Below, piece by piece: positions 48,193 to 57,276 of a stretch of DNA of 64,000 bases. Source of the DNA: Halobacteriovoraceae bacterium (GTDB lineage: Bacteria; Bdellovibrionota; Bacteriovoracia; Bacteriovoracales; Bacteriovoracaceae); NCBI GenBank assembly GCA_002712005.1, contig PASP01000004.1:33302-97301 (forward strand), written 5' to 3'. How positions within the stretch are numbered: the stretch's first letter is position 1; each line of letters opens with the position of its first letter. A model generated the notes under the pieces. It made no database searches and had not been told where the DNA came from. It saw only the letters and a list, made by a program, of their open reading frames with translations. The translations under genes and the position numbers were made by a program.

Positions 48193-48933
48193 ATGGGAAA
48201 TAAGCAAAAATATATAGCAGGTACAATTAGCAAAATCAGTATCATTTCGAAAAGACTTAAAAGAATCACATTTGATATAACTGAAAGTCATTTTTTTTCT
48301 AAGGATCTAGAAGGTGCATCTCTTAAGGTCTATTTTGCAAATCAGTTAGAAGATATAAAAAAGTCCAAATCGAGAACCTATACCCTTTCCCAATTCCAGC
48401 CTAAAGATAATAGCATAACTATTGATTTTATGACTCATGATCAAGGGGGGCCTGGTTCGAGCTGGGCCAAGATGGCAAAAATGGGAGACATCCTTTATTT
48501 TTCAAGACCAAGTCGCATAAAAATGAAAACCTTTCCTATAACAGACTACCTCTTTATTGGAGATCTTACTTCTTTTGGAGCAATCAATGCGTACGCTCGA
48601 AAACTACCAGAAGGCTCATCAATAAGAGCAACCCTATTTCTAGAATCAAAGGATGAGATTAAAAATCTGAGGAAATTTTCAAGTATTGATATCAAATTCA
48701 AAAATTTGAAATCTAAAAAAGACTTTGTGAAAGTTGTGAAAAAATATGAAGCTCTCTCATCCCATACAATTCTATTTTCTGCTGGACAGAGCTGTCGTAT
48801 AAAGAAGTTAAAAAATTATCTAAAAAAGAAAAGTGCCCTCTTAAGCCCAAGAATGTCTTTATCTCCAGCTATTGGTCATGAATCTTATTTCCCCCTTTTT
48901 CAACAAATTTCATCTTCTTTAATTAAGCTGTAA
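48193..48933 (+). CDS. Siderophore-interacting protein (FAD-binding reductase)
   Basis: The FAD motif RTYTLSQF and the substrate-side HDQGGPGSSWA are hallmarks of the ViuB/SIP family, which reduce ferric siderophores in the cytoplasm. The NAD(P) half is less conserved. AGGAAAGG lies upstream. It is divergent from merR, with no siderophore genes nearby. Iron-siderophore reduction is probable by family. Confidence 0.85.
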   Translation: MGNKQKYIAGTISKISIISKRLKRITFDITESHFFSKDLEGASLKVYFANQLEDIKKSKSRTYTLSQFQPKDNSITIDFMTHDQGGPGSSWAKMAKMGDILYFSRPSRIKMKTFPITDYLFIGDLTSFGAINAYARKLPEGSSIRATLFLESKDEIKNLRKFSSIDIKFKNLKSKKDFVKVVKKYEALSSHTILFSAGQSCRIKKLKNYLKKKSALLSPRMSLSPAIGHESYFPLFQQISSSLIKL

Positions 48934-49001
48934 TTTTTATAAAATAGACGCTCGTACTTTTCTGATGTGATAGATAGATATTATCAAAAGGGGTTAAATT
49001 T

Positions 49002-49496
49002 ATGAAAAAAGCTATTCTACTATCTGTATTATTTATTACTCAACCACTTCAGGCCCAATGGGAATGCATTGCCTTTAAAGATCTAACTAAAGATAAAGAC
49101 CCTCAATACATTCAAATAAAACTAGAGGAGTCGAAACTAGGTTATCAGGCCATGTTTGAAAATCATGCTATTACCGCCTCTCTTGACCCTTACACAAAAG
49201 GTAATCCTTTAATACTTATGATTCATGAAGCTCCCCCGAAAGATGTTTCATTTGATCCTTCAACAATGAGGTTTCCTACATTAAAAAAGCCCATTACAAG
49301 TACTATGTCTGCTGGGGCTAGCTTTGGGACATCTCAGAAACTTATCATGACAGGTTTTGGTCCAGGTCAAGCTTACTCTTTAGGAATTAGTTGTATCGAC
49401 CGCTCCATTCATTTTGATGAATCTACACTTGAGTATCAACTCTTCGAAGAACTCAAAACAGTTTCCGGCCTAACTCCTCAACAAGTTAATCTCTAA
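49002..49496 (+). CDS. Secreted protein of unknown function
   Basis: A signal peptide ending at LQA leads to a 145-residue mature protein with two cysteines. AAAAGGGG lies nine bases before the ATG. It follows the SIP gene by 68 bases. Family not recognised. Confidence 0.65.
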   Translation: MKKAILLSVLFITQPLQAQWECIAFKDLTKDKDPQYIQIKLEESKLGYQAMFENHAITASLDPYTKGNPLILMIHEAPPKDVSFDPSTMRFPTLKKPITSTMSAGASFGTSQKLIMTGFGPGQAYSLGISCIDRSIHFDESTLEYQLFEELKTVSGLTPQQVNL

Positions 49497-49654
49497 GACA
49501 CTTACTTTAATCTGAAAATATCATCGAAAGTTAGGGTGCATAATGATCTTTATGCATCTTAATTTTTAAAATCAATATGTGAACGGCTCATTCTGAATCT
49601 AAATTCTGTTATTAATAAATCATAGACTCGAAATGTGATTTTATAATAAGAAAG

Positions 49655-49720
49655 GAAGAAAGAAAAAGGCACTCATCAAGAATTCCGCCATTTGGAAAAT
49701 CAAGTTCGTGCCTCTTCTTT
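49655..49720. terminator. Possible bidirectional terminator
   Basis: AGGCAC (49667-49672) pairs with GTGCCT (49708-49713), with an outer A-rich/T-rich pairing, between the ends of two convergent genes. The loop is long, so it is a weak call. Confidence 0.4.
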
Positions 49721-49727
49721 ATAAAAA

Positions 49728-50354
49728 TTAGATAATTTTTCTAACGCATGAGTTATGAGACGGTGCCTCTGAGAATCCAGGATAATATCTAATAAAGTCG
49801 AGCTTTGTAACCGCTTCTTCATCATTTATATCTTTACCCATCTCTATTTCGTAGTAAACATGCTTTTTAAACTTAGGGAATCCAAAGCTATCTATATAAC
49901 CATCTTCTTTGTAATCAATCGATAATTGATTTCCAGAGAAGGTGATGAATTTTTCAACATGTTCTGAGTCTTTCTCAGCATCTAAGTAGAGTAAGAGATC
50001 TCCCCTATCCCCCAAATTATCGTCGACAAAATTTCCAAAACCTAGGAATCTGATTTCTAAAAAGGCATTTTTCACGTTACCATTTGCATCACAGTTACCG
50101 ATTAAAATAATCCCTCCTCTATCACAATTAAAAGAAGAATAGTATCGATAAGGTGAATTGAATCTTGGATCATTTGCCCCATATCTTTCCTCAATATCTT
50201 TCTTTGCCTTTAGTAGAAAACTAACAAGACGTTTTGTTTTCGCAGAAGAAAAATCATTCTCAGTAAGATCACGGCCACAAGAAGTAGCACTCACTTTCGA
50301 TGCAAATAGATTACTCGATAATAATAAAAGCCCTGCAATTAATGCTTGTTTCAT
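49728..50354 (-). CDS. Secreted protein of unknown function
   Basis: A signal peptide ending at LFA is followed by 190 residues rich in beta-prone and acidic segments, with four cysteines. GGGG lies upstream of the ATG. It belongs to a run of short secreted genes here, each with its own spacer. No family is recognised. Confidence 0.65.
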   Translation of the reverse strand: MKQALIAGLLLLSSNLFASKVSATSCGRDLTENDFSSAKTKRLVSFLLKAKKDIEERYGANDPRFNSPYRYYSSFNCDRGGIILIGNCDANGNVKNAFLEIRFLGFGNFVDDNLGDRGDLLLYLDAEKDSEHVEKFITFSGNQLSIDYKEDGYIDSFGFPKFKKHVYYEIEMGKDINDEEAVTKLDFIRYYPGFSEAPSHNSCVRKII

Positions 50355-50689
50355 AAAACCCCCTAAGTAAAACTTTGATAAGCAATTAAATAAAAAACAC
50401 TAACCTTGTCAAACAAACTATAATAAATACCCTATGATAAAAACTTCTTACATCTCATAAATTCAATTAACTCGTTAAATTAAACTCATCCTAATCCTCC
50501 TGAAAAGTACAGTAAGTCGTTAATGAATAGGTATTGAAAAACTCAACTCGAGCAATAAGAAGAATAACATTGGAATGAATTACAGATAATAAGAAAAGAG
50601 ATGTATGAATCCATGGATATGTTTTTCGCTCCATGGATTCATGACTATAAAGATACTTATACTAGATAGATTGTCTTAAATGATAAAGA
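50355..50689. other. 335-base intergenic region with a strong hairpin
   Basis: The only clear structure is the 13-base perfect inverted repeat ATGAATCCATGGA/TCCATGGATTCAT at 50605-50642, about 50 bases past the stop of the minus-strand gene at 50690. It may end that transcript. No gene is supported. Confidence 0.6.
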
Positions 50690-51001
50690 TTACTTACCCT
50701 CTCTCATTTGCTTAATTCTATCAAGGCATTTTCTACCAGCTTCTGCTTCACTCTTGTACGAGTAGTACTCGCGAATTAAAACATTCTCTAATCTAATCTG
50801 GTAACCCCAACGATTAAATTGATCTTTATCGGTCTGACAATTACACTTTTGAGTATTACTTACGTCGCCACAAGTAACGTAAACAGAATCTCCAGCTTGA
50901 ATATAAGAAGATGAACCTGGAGCTAGATCAATCGTAGTTCCAGCAAAGGCAAAATTTGTAGTAGATAAACAAGTAATTAGACCTAAAATTAGCTTTTTCA
51001 T
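50690..51001 (-). CDS. Small secreted cysteine-containing protein
   Basis: The 103-residue product has a signal peptide ending at AFA and four cysteines in the mature part, as TCGDV, KCNCQ and RKCL. GGGG lies before the ATG. Family unknown. Confidence 0.62.
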   Translation of the reverse strand: MKKLILGLITCLSTTNFAFAGTTIDLAPGSSSYIQAGDSVYVTCGDVSNTQKCNCQTDKDQFNRWGYQIRLENVLIREYYSYKSEAEAGRKCLDRIKQMREGK

Positions 51002-51148
51002 TATGACCCCTCTTAATGATTTTCGTAAATTGTTGGCAATATTTTTAATTTACCACCATTTTATAGTCAAACGAACTCAGCGAACTATGAAAATTTGATA
51101 GAGTTATGCTCACTATTCATTTTTAAATAGAACATAATATAAGAGGAA

Positions 51149-51664
51149 TTATGTGAAACGGGCTTCATTCCATAATTTATCAAAATAAAGGGTTTCATCT
51201 TTTGATCGAGTTAATCGAACTTCTAAAGAGGTTATCCAAAGCTTAACTGTATCTAGTGAATCCTTATTCTCTAAAAGATCACTTAGCTCAATTCGTGCTG
51301 AGTCCTCCTCCTTAGAAAACTCAGCAACTACATTAGAGGCCAAGGCATCAATACCAAACTGAATAAATATTCTTCCAGCAGAATCTGTAACGGGATCTAG
51401 TTTATTCAAATCTTTAAGAAGATCATCATTTAGATTTTCTTTAACTAAATAACCGTAGCCAAACCATATTGAGTCATTATGTTTTTTTAAAACTTTTGCT
51501 TTAAGTAAGGGACGAAAATCATAATCACTCAATTCAATCCATCCTTCCCACTCATTAAATATTTTTTTTCTCACAAGGGATTTTGAATCAGAGGATCTTA
51601 AAGTCTTCACATAGAAATAAAGACAAACCATAACACCTATTAAAATTACAGTAATCAATTCCAT
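51149..51664 (-). CDS. Membrane-anchored protein of unknown function
   Basis: One N-terminal hydrophobic helix (residues 4-18) is followed by a soluble acidic domain of about 150 residues. I place the start at the ATG at 51664; a GTG lies one codon upstream. It is 20 bases past the end of the broken substrate-binding protein gene, possibly co-transcribed. Family unknown. Confidence 0.6.
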   Translation of the reverse strand: MELITVILIGVMVCLYFYVKTLRSSDSKSLVRKKIFNEWEGWIELSDYDFRPLLKAKVLKKHNDSIWFGYGYLVKENLNDDLLKDLNKLDPVTDSAGRIFIQFGIDALASNVVAEFSKEEDSARIELSDLLENKDSLDTVKLWITSLEVRLTRSKDETLYFDKLWNEARFT

Positions 51665-51687
51665 CACTTTTAACTCTCAATACAATT

Positions 51688-52383
51688 CTATTTCGTCATT
51701 TTTTTATAAGCAGCTTCAAATCTTTCTTTGAACTCTTTTAACTCTTTCTTTTTTGAAAAACCAAAATAGCCTTTATTAAGAGTAATTCTTGGGGTAAGGG
51801 ATTTAATTTTAGCTTTATTTTCATTAAGAGAAAGTAAACGGAATGCCTCTCGATTATGGGCAATCGCGATATCAATTCTTTTTAGTTTTAACATGGTAAA
51901 AAGCTGATCGATATTGTTAAGATAAATAATATCGAGCTTTTGACTATTCTTATTAAAATCCTCTCCTAAACTCCACCCTCTAATTGCGCCAATTTTCAAC
52001 CCCCTTAATTTGGAAAAGTCCCCTTTCCAATTAATTTGCGACTTCTTAAGGCCATAGAATAAAATTTCATCTTCGTAGAAATGGAAATTAGAAAAGTCTA
52101 GATAAGCTTCTCTATTTTTTGATTTATAGGGACCAATGATCGCATCAGCCTATCCCCTTTGCATAATGAGATGGGCCCTTTTTAAGGGATAGAGGGTTAT
52201 ATTAATATCCACATCCATCTCTCTAGCAATTCTATGAGTTAAATCAGCTCCCAATCCAATCACTTTGCCATTTGATTGAGCCTCGAGGATTTCAGGGAAA
52301 TAAGAGCCAATGAATTCATAAGTTCTTCCCATACTTGAAAAAGACAAGAAGCCAGAAATTATAATTACGGATAAAAACCTCAA
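51688..52383 (-). pseudogene. Periplasmic solute-binding protein (SBP_bac_3) with one in-frame TAG
   Basis: The start is TTG at 52383, with AAGGA upstream, and a signal peptide. Residues up to TAG at 52150-52152 show GLGADLTHRIAREM and YPLKRAHLIMQRG. After the stop the same frame continues ADAIIGPYKSKNREAYLDF and LRGLKIGAIRGWSLG, standard parts of the extracellular solute-binding family 3. A single-base change of a Lys, Gln or Glu codon to TAG is the simplest cause. The gene is otherwise intact to 51688. No permease genes are adjacent. Confidence 0.82.
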
Positions 52384-52491
52384 ATAGAATCCTTACTAGA
52401 GTATGCCTATTTTAGTTACACTTGATTTAAAAGACTAGCTCTACTTAAAATAAGAATTCTTAAGAAAGCTCGCACAACTCTGAAAGAGGCT

Positions 52492-53019
52492 TTACTCACC
52501 AGAGATTTTAAATTTGAAGCCTGAATTAAAGACTACGGTAGAGCGAGATTCAATAATATAATCATCATAAGTATCGTTAATAATATTGTATCCCATATAA
52601 CCCTTTCTTGGTTCTAAATTACAATAAATCGCAATCGGCCTACCTTCCAAATCTCTTTTAACCTCTTTAGAAACTGAATATTCAGGAGAAAGCATATGAA
52701 AGCGATTTTCACTTTCATCATCCAAATCATAGTATTGGCTTTTAATTACGAGATGAGACCCGTTAATGGTTAATACAGAAGCTGATATATTTAATCCTTC
52801 GGGCCAAATATTTCTATATTCAATATTAAACTGAATAGAATCTTCAAAAACTTCGACTCCTATCTCTTTGAGTCTATCTAAAAACATAGATTTTAGATTT
52901 TTCTTTGCTAAGAATTCGGAAGTTCTCTTAACAGTTGGATCTTTCATTTCACATTCAATAGCATTGGTTTCAACACCTAATACAAAAAGAAAGAAAGTAA
53001 AAATACAGAATAACTTCAT
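52492..53019 (-). CDS. Secreted protein of unknown function
   Basis: A signal peptide (residues 1-20) precedes 155 residues with beta-rich character and two cysteines. GGGG lies upstream. It is part of the run of small secreted genes. Family unknown. Confidence 0.63.
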   Translation of the reverse strand: MKLFCIFTFFLFVLGVETNAIECEMKDPTVKRTSEFLAKKNLKSMFLDRLKEIGVEVFEDSIQFNIEYRNIWPEGLNISASVLTINGSHLVIKSQYYDLDDESENRFHMLSPEYSVSKEVKRDLEGRPIAIYCNLEPRKGYMGYNIINDTYDDYIIESRSTVVFNSGFKFKISGE

Positions 53020-53333
53020 TGAGCCCCCAAAATAAATCTTATATACACAGGATCATACTTTTGAAATCATTTGTCTACTTTAAAGAAGTGCCATGCTCCT
53101 TTGGTTTCGCTCCTGCTAAGTAAAATATAATTCACTTCTTTAAAATACGAATATTGCATGGACCTTTAGCTCTATCTCTAAGTATATAAATAAAAAAAAG
53201 ATTAAGAGTGACTTTAAAGTTAAATGAGAGAGAACTCTGAAGATTAAGAAAACTTAACTGATAAAAGAGAGCGGCACTCTTTTCACGAATGCAAAACATT
53301 TGCACCTGCGAAACCAAAAGTGCATAGCACCAC
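53020..53333. other. 314-base intergenic region with palindromic repeats
   Basis: It holds one copy of a dispersed repeat (53079-53121), a perfect arm TTTAAAGAAGTG/CACTTCTTTAAA (53079-53090 and 53133-53144), and a degenerate inverted copy near 53298-53335. A 61-codon frame here looks spurious. Confidence 0.6.
53075..53144. repeat. Dispersed palindromic repeat, copy 1
   Basis: The 43-base core (53079-53121) is nearly identical to the copy at 54989-55030. It starts with one arm of a 12-base inverted repeat that closes at 53144, so it can fold as a hairpin with a 42-base loop. The phrase TTTGGTTTCGCT is shared by both copies. Confidence 0.75.
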
Positions 53334-54503
53334 TTAAATATCTTTTGGGACTTCTATCCCGTTTGCTTGATAATAATTTTTAATCATCTCTATTTCACTC
53401 AAATAAAGCCAAGAGCTTTGATAGTTTTCTTCTCTTGGAATAATTTGTGACGATCTATAATCTGGATGGATATATTTACTCCTCTCCCAAAGAGGTAATA
53501 AAAAATAATTCTCATCATAGTCAGTTGCTCTACTAGGAACTCCATATGTTGTAATTTTAGCATCGTCTCCAAGTATCGATAAAGAAGGTATCCATATCTT
53601 ATTTTCTTTATTTTTAATTATGTAATAAGAAATATCATTATTCTTAGACTCATATACAGAACCACTTACATTACCATAATAAGAAATATTATATTCTGCT
53701 TTTGTTACTAAACCGGTCTCAAAATCAGGACCATCTCGATAATCTTTAAGTGTGATAGACTTAGGAGATGCAAAGATTCGAGAACGTTCTTCACCTTTAT
53801 AGATAAATGACTTTTCAACAAAAACAGGCGCTTTTATAAGTGGAGGTATAAATTCAACCTCTTTCGCCATTAAACTATTCTCAGATTCTTTGAAGTTTTC
53901 AAAATGTTGATCTCGCCTAATATATAGGTCTGAAAGTTCTTCTCCCTCTCTTTGTTCTAGTTCAGGAGAAAGGAAATTATACGAAGCGATTAATTCAAAA
54001 ATATTTAAACTAGATATATCTGTTCTTGCATTATTTTTATTAATTTCACTTGCTAAATATACTTGTATAACAGGAGGTAAGGCCAGAGAGCCCTCACCTA
54101 TTCCTTTGCTATACCACGAAATAGAAGTCATTTGCTCATTTTCGTTATTTAACCATGAAGCGTAAGCTATAAAAGGAGCAAGTCTAAAAATACCGTGGGA
54201 ATTTGACTTGTAAAAAAACCTAAAATAAAAGACATTATCGATTTCAATATAAGCAAAGACTCCATATCTTTTTCGCCCATCCGAGGGAATGGTTTGATCA
54301 AAATGAAATAATTCAGTAAAGTGATAAATTGCGTTCTTTACCGCAATACTCTTTACAGGAACTAGATCAAGTTCATGAACAAGCTTTTCAGCTCTAATAG
54401 GATTTTTTCCAAAAAACCTAGTGTTTAAAGGAATTGAACTCGAATAGCATGAAATAGAAATGATATATAAGAAAATGAAAGACTTGATAAAGTTGTTATA
54501 CAT
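53334..54503 (-). CDS. Large secreted protein of unknown function
   Basis: I chose the ATG at 54503, with AGGAC upstream; a longer frame adds nine residues. The signal peptide ends in ISCYSSS and might be a lipobox with ISC. The rest is 360 residues of mixed fold with many aromatic residues. It lies between two copies of the dispersed repeat. Family unknown. Confidence 0.62.
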   Translation of the reverse strand: MYNNFIKSFIFLYIISISCYSSSIPLNTRFFGKNPIRAEKLVHELDLVPVKSIAVKNAIYHFTELFHFDQTIPSDGRKRYGVFAYIEIDNVFYFRFFYKSNSHGIFRLAPFIAYASWLNNENEQMTSISWYSKGIGEGSLALPPVIQVYLASEINKNNARTDISSLNIFELIASYNFLSPELEQREGEELSDLYIRRDQHFENFKESENSLMAKEVEFIPPLIKAPVFVEKSFIYKGEERSRIFASPKSITLKDYRDGPDFETGLVTKAEYNISYYGNVSGSVYESKNNDISYYIIKNKENKIWIPSLSILGDDAKITTYGVPSRATDYDENYFLLPLWERSKYIHPDYRSSQIIPREENYQSSWLYLSEIEMIKNYYQANGIEVPKDI

Positions 54504-54549
54504 ATATTTAAGTCCTGCAGATACGTGCACAATGCACTTTCATTTGGGA

Positions 54550-54583
54550 TTTTTTAGGAGTTCTTGAAAGAACTCATAAAAAA
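54550..54583. terminator. Long A/T-flanked hairpin
   Basis: GAGTTCTT-GA-AAGAACTC is extended by TTTTTTA and TAAAAAA on either side, giving a 34-base hairpin with one mismatch. It lies between two minus-strand genes, just after the stop at 54592. Confidence 0.55.
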
Positions 54584-54591
54584 GAAGCTAT

Positions 54592-54888
54592 TTAAATCCC
54601 ATCCACTTGAGTGATGTTACTTATTGCAATACCGTCTGTACCTTGAGTTCCGTACCAAATAAATGCATCAAAACTAAATACTTCATTATCTTTTTTAACA
54701 AGACCAATATAACTTCCCTCAACACCTGTATAAGCACTCAAATCTTTGATGAATACTGGCTCAGCGCCTAACTCTCTTATAATATCATTTTGTAGGGTAA
54801 TACTTAGCTCGCTAAATTCAGGTAATTCTGAAGCGAAACTATTCACACTTAAAAGTAAGAAGCTTAGAGTTAAAATTATTTTTTTCAT
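54592..54888 (-). CDS. Small secreted protein of unknown function
   Basis: The 98-residue product has a signal peptide ending at SFA and a mature part with repeated beta-prone segments, similar in size to its neighbours. CGGAGG lies before the ATG. Family unknown. Confidence 0.63.
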   Translation of the reverse strand: MKKIILTLSFLLLSVNSFASELPEFSELSITLQNDIIRELGAEPVFIKDLSAYTGVEGSYIGLVKKDNEVFSFDAFIWYGTQGTDGIAISNITQVDGI

Positions 54889-54981
54889 ATATCCTCCGAT
54901 AGATTAAATTATTCCAAGCCTTGTAACACACCACGCCAATTACTTCTAAATAATAACTCTCTGTTGGAAAAAATTACAAAC

Positions 54982-55032
54982 TCTACCTAAAGAAGTGCCA
55001 TGCTCTTTTGGTTTCGCTCTTGCTAAGTACAT
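54982..55032. repeat. Dispersed palindromic repeat, copy 2
   Basis: It nearly matches copy 1 at 53079-53121, including GAAGTGCCATGCTC and TTTGGTTTCGCTC. A related but weaker sequence, GAAGTGCCATGCC, occurs at 57757-57769. Confidence 0.75.
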
Positions 55033-55057
55033 ATAGATTTCTTAAGGAAAGAAAATT

Positions 55058-55262
55058 TAAACTGGTTGGGTGGACGACGTGCTCTGTTTCTAGCTAATCG
55101 TGTATGGTGGGCTCGTGAATGCCGCGCCTTCGGCTGGATTCACTTCAATCACATACCTCTGCGCTTCAATGCTTGTCACTGGCAACCATTGCTGCGCGAG
55201 GCTAGCAGGATCTTTTCGATCCCGCTCAACGGGTCCACCAGTATGGCGCTGAAAGACGCAAT
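55058..55262 (+). other. GC-rich element with tRNA 3'-end-like segment
   Basis: This stretch is visibly GC-richer than its surroundings. At 55215-55240 it reads TTCGATCCCGCT, then CAAC, then GGGTCCACCA. These match the 3' end of the tRNA-Ala at 58214-58289 (with A in place of CAAC), but in the opposite orientation. ACTGGT recurs near both ends as an inverted pair. It may be a mobile element end, an attachment site or a structured RNA; the type is unknown. Confidence 0.45.
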
Positions 55263-55418
55263 TATGCTTTTGATTAATTTTGTGTGTTAGAAATGATATG
55301 GGGAATTGAATGGTGGATTTTTAAGACTTCTCCTAAATCCAACACCTTAAGTTAGGCTCGTTGACAACATAGCGAACGTGAGTCACGTCCAGTCACATTG
55401 AGAAGAAAAAAAGCTATT

Positions 55419-56909
55419 TTATCGATTCATTTCAGAAAGAAGTGCATTAAAGTATTCTTCGAAATTTGTTACTAAGCGATCTCTGTTTTTATTTGATTCA
55501 TTAGGAAAATATTGATTAAAAACAAATTTAAGATTCTCAGGCTTTTTATTATCTTCTACTATCGATGCTAGTTTCTCAAACATCTCCATAGGCTTATCTT
55601 TAAAAATAGAACATAGGATATCTAAGTCATCTATAGGTACAAAAAACAAACAATCGGGATTAAAGTGATCTAACTTTAAATCTGGGTAGGAGCTTCTTAC
55701 TGCATCATAAAGAAATTCATCCCAGACGCTTCTACCATTTCCTAGAAAAAGTTCACTATAAGTCACAACAAAAATAAAGTTATCAAATCGACATCCTGAA
55801 GTATTAATATCTTCTAAGTTGTTTAGACTTATAATACTTTGGACCACTCCCTTTATAATATCTTTATCAAGACGTTCTTTTAACAAGTCATCTAGTGGGT
55901 TGATTTGTAAAATTTCTTTAAGTTTAATAAACTTACACTCTATTATTAATCTATAGTGAGCTTCTACAATAAGAAAATCTGCGTTTTTTGAGTCCTTAAA
56001 TAATTCTTTGAAAAAGTTATCTCTTTTTACATTTTTTGTAATTTCATTTAGAGCATTGAAAACATAATCTTCAAAAGTGTCACTGAAAATCCTATTAAAA
56101 TTACCGTTACTTTTCAGAGAAGGAAAAGAATATAAAAAGTCATACATAAAATATGAGTAGATGTTTCGCGATACACACAGTAAACCTTTATCAGTTCTCA
56201 AAAAAGGTCTATCCTTAAAAGGAGATCTTTCGACATTTTGAAGCTTTAAATTACGATTAAAGCTTTTGTTAGAAATGTCATAAGCTTCATCATAATTTAT
56301 AGAGATCAAACTTAGGAAAGTATTTAATTTATTTTCATCATACCCATTCCAATTTAGAAAAAAGCCTTTATTCAAATAAGGATTTTCCTCATTTAAAGAC
56401 TCAAGAAAAAACCAAACAATAAATAGATGATCAAAAACATCCTTAGTCGTCATTGAAATTTCAGAAATAAAGAAAGAGTTTAAATCAAACTTAGAATCCA
56501 TTTTAAAATAAAGTTCAATAAGTCTTCCAATACTACTCTTATTTAAAAACTGATTCCCCTGTAGCCAGAACTGTTGAAATGCTGCTCTACGCATAAATTT
56601 AATAATTTGATTTTTAACAGATTTATCAAATCCTAAATCTGTGTTCATACTTTGATTAAGAATTAATAAATCTCTAATATCTTTATCTGTAGCTAATCTC
56701 TTAGTTTCTTTTGATGAAAATACAATAGACCATTTTAGGAGCAATAATAACTCCCATGTAGTCATACCTGAACGTGGCATCTCTTCTATTGGAGATTTTT
56801 CTAAATGATATACTTTACCAATGATCAAGAAAAGTATTGAATCTATATTCAATTTTCTTAGACGATTTCTAATTGGCTTAAATTTTCTATATTCTTCGCT
56901 AATGGCCAT
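55419..56909 (-). CDS. PD-(D/E)XK nuclease-like protein
   Basis: Residues about 275-330 show a PD-(D/E)XK arrangement: Glu281 in FEDYV, Asp312 in ADFLI and ECK at 325-327. The rest is helical and lysine-rich, with no recognised domain. I chose the ATG at 56909; a GTG lies one codon upstream. It begins 37 bases after the antitoxin stop, so it probably shares that operon. A restriction or defence nuclease is inferred from motif and context only. Confidence 0.65.
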   Translation of the reverse strand: MAISEEYRKFKPIRNRLRKLNIDSILFLIIGKVYHLEKSPIEEMPRSGMTTWELLLLLKWSIVFSSKETKRLATDKDIRDLLILNQSMNTDLGFDKSVKNQIIKFMRRAAFQQFWLQGNQFLNKSSIGRLIELYFKMDSKFDLNSFFISEISMTTKDVFDHLFIVWFFLESLNEENPYLNKGFFLNWNGYDENKLNTFLSLISINYDEAYDISNKSFNRNLKLQNVERSPFKDRPFLRTDKGLLCVSRNIYSYFMYDFLYSFPSLKSNGNFNRIFSDTFEDYVFNALNEITKNVKRDNFFKELFKDSKNADFLIVEAHYRLIIECKFIKLKEILQINPLDDLLKERLDKDIIKGVVQSIISLNNLEDINTSGCRFDNFIFVVTYSELFLGNGRSVWDEFLYDAVRSSYPDLKLDHFNPDCLFFVPIDDLDILCSIFKDKPMEMFEKLASIVEDNKKPENLKFVFNQYFPNESNKNRDRLVTNFEEYFNALLSEMNR

Positions 56910-56946
56910 CACCTATCATTATTCAATTATGAATATGGCTTAAAAA

Positions 56947-57276
56947 TTAAGCCGCCAGTTCTTTACTGATAGCAGAGGTTACTTTCAACATATTGTCGAT
57001 ATTGAAATTAGCTCCAGCCGCCATCCTTCTAATTGTAGCGATTGGGACTTTCGATCTTCTAGCGAGTTCTTCTTTATTAATGACACTGAGATAACCAGAA
57101 ATAATGTCATGAAAAGCTTCTTTATCACCTTCAAGGATAGCTTTGGAGAGAGCTTCGGAGAGAGCTTCGGCTACGGCCTTGCTGTCTTTGAAAAATTCAA
57201 CAGAATCATTCTTAAAAAGAGTTTTCCCTTTCTTAACCTTAATAGGAGCTAATGAATCAATGTTAAAATTTGCCAT
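56947..57276 (-). CDS. HigA-like antitoxin with helix-turn-helix
   Basis: The 109-residue protein ends with a helix-turn-helix: NKEELARRSKVPIATIRRMAAG. The N-terminal half is acidic and helical with ALSEALSKAILEGD, as in HigA antitoxins paired with Gp49-type toxins. The ATG directly follows the toxin stop, which is the usual HigBA order. It probably autoregulates the operon. Confidence 0.85.
   Translation of the reverse strand: MANFNIDSLAPIKVKKGKTLFKNDSVEFFKDSKAVAEALSEALSKAILEGDKEAFHDIISGYLSVINKEELARRSKVPIATIRRMAAGANFNIDNMLKVTSAISKELAA

Larger units (their letters stand above)
54889..55418. other. 530-base region with repeat copy 2 and a GC-rich element
   Basis: It holds repeat copy 2 (about 54982-55032) and a GC-rich element at about 55058-55262. 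The only open frame, 55066-55290, looks unlike a protein of this genome. Past the element lies an imperfect palindrome ACGTGAGTCACGT near 55376. Confidence 0.6.

Noticed and set aside
53132-53317. A 61-codon frame on the minus strand
   Set aside because: It spans the palindromic repeats and has no ribosome site or recognisable motif.
55066-55290. A 74-codon frame in the GC-rich element
   Set aside because: Composition is unlike proteins of this genome, no ribosome site is seen, and the tRNA-like segment lies inside it.
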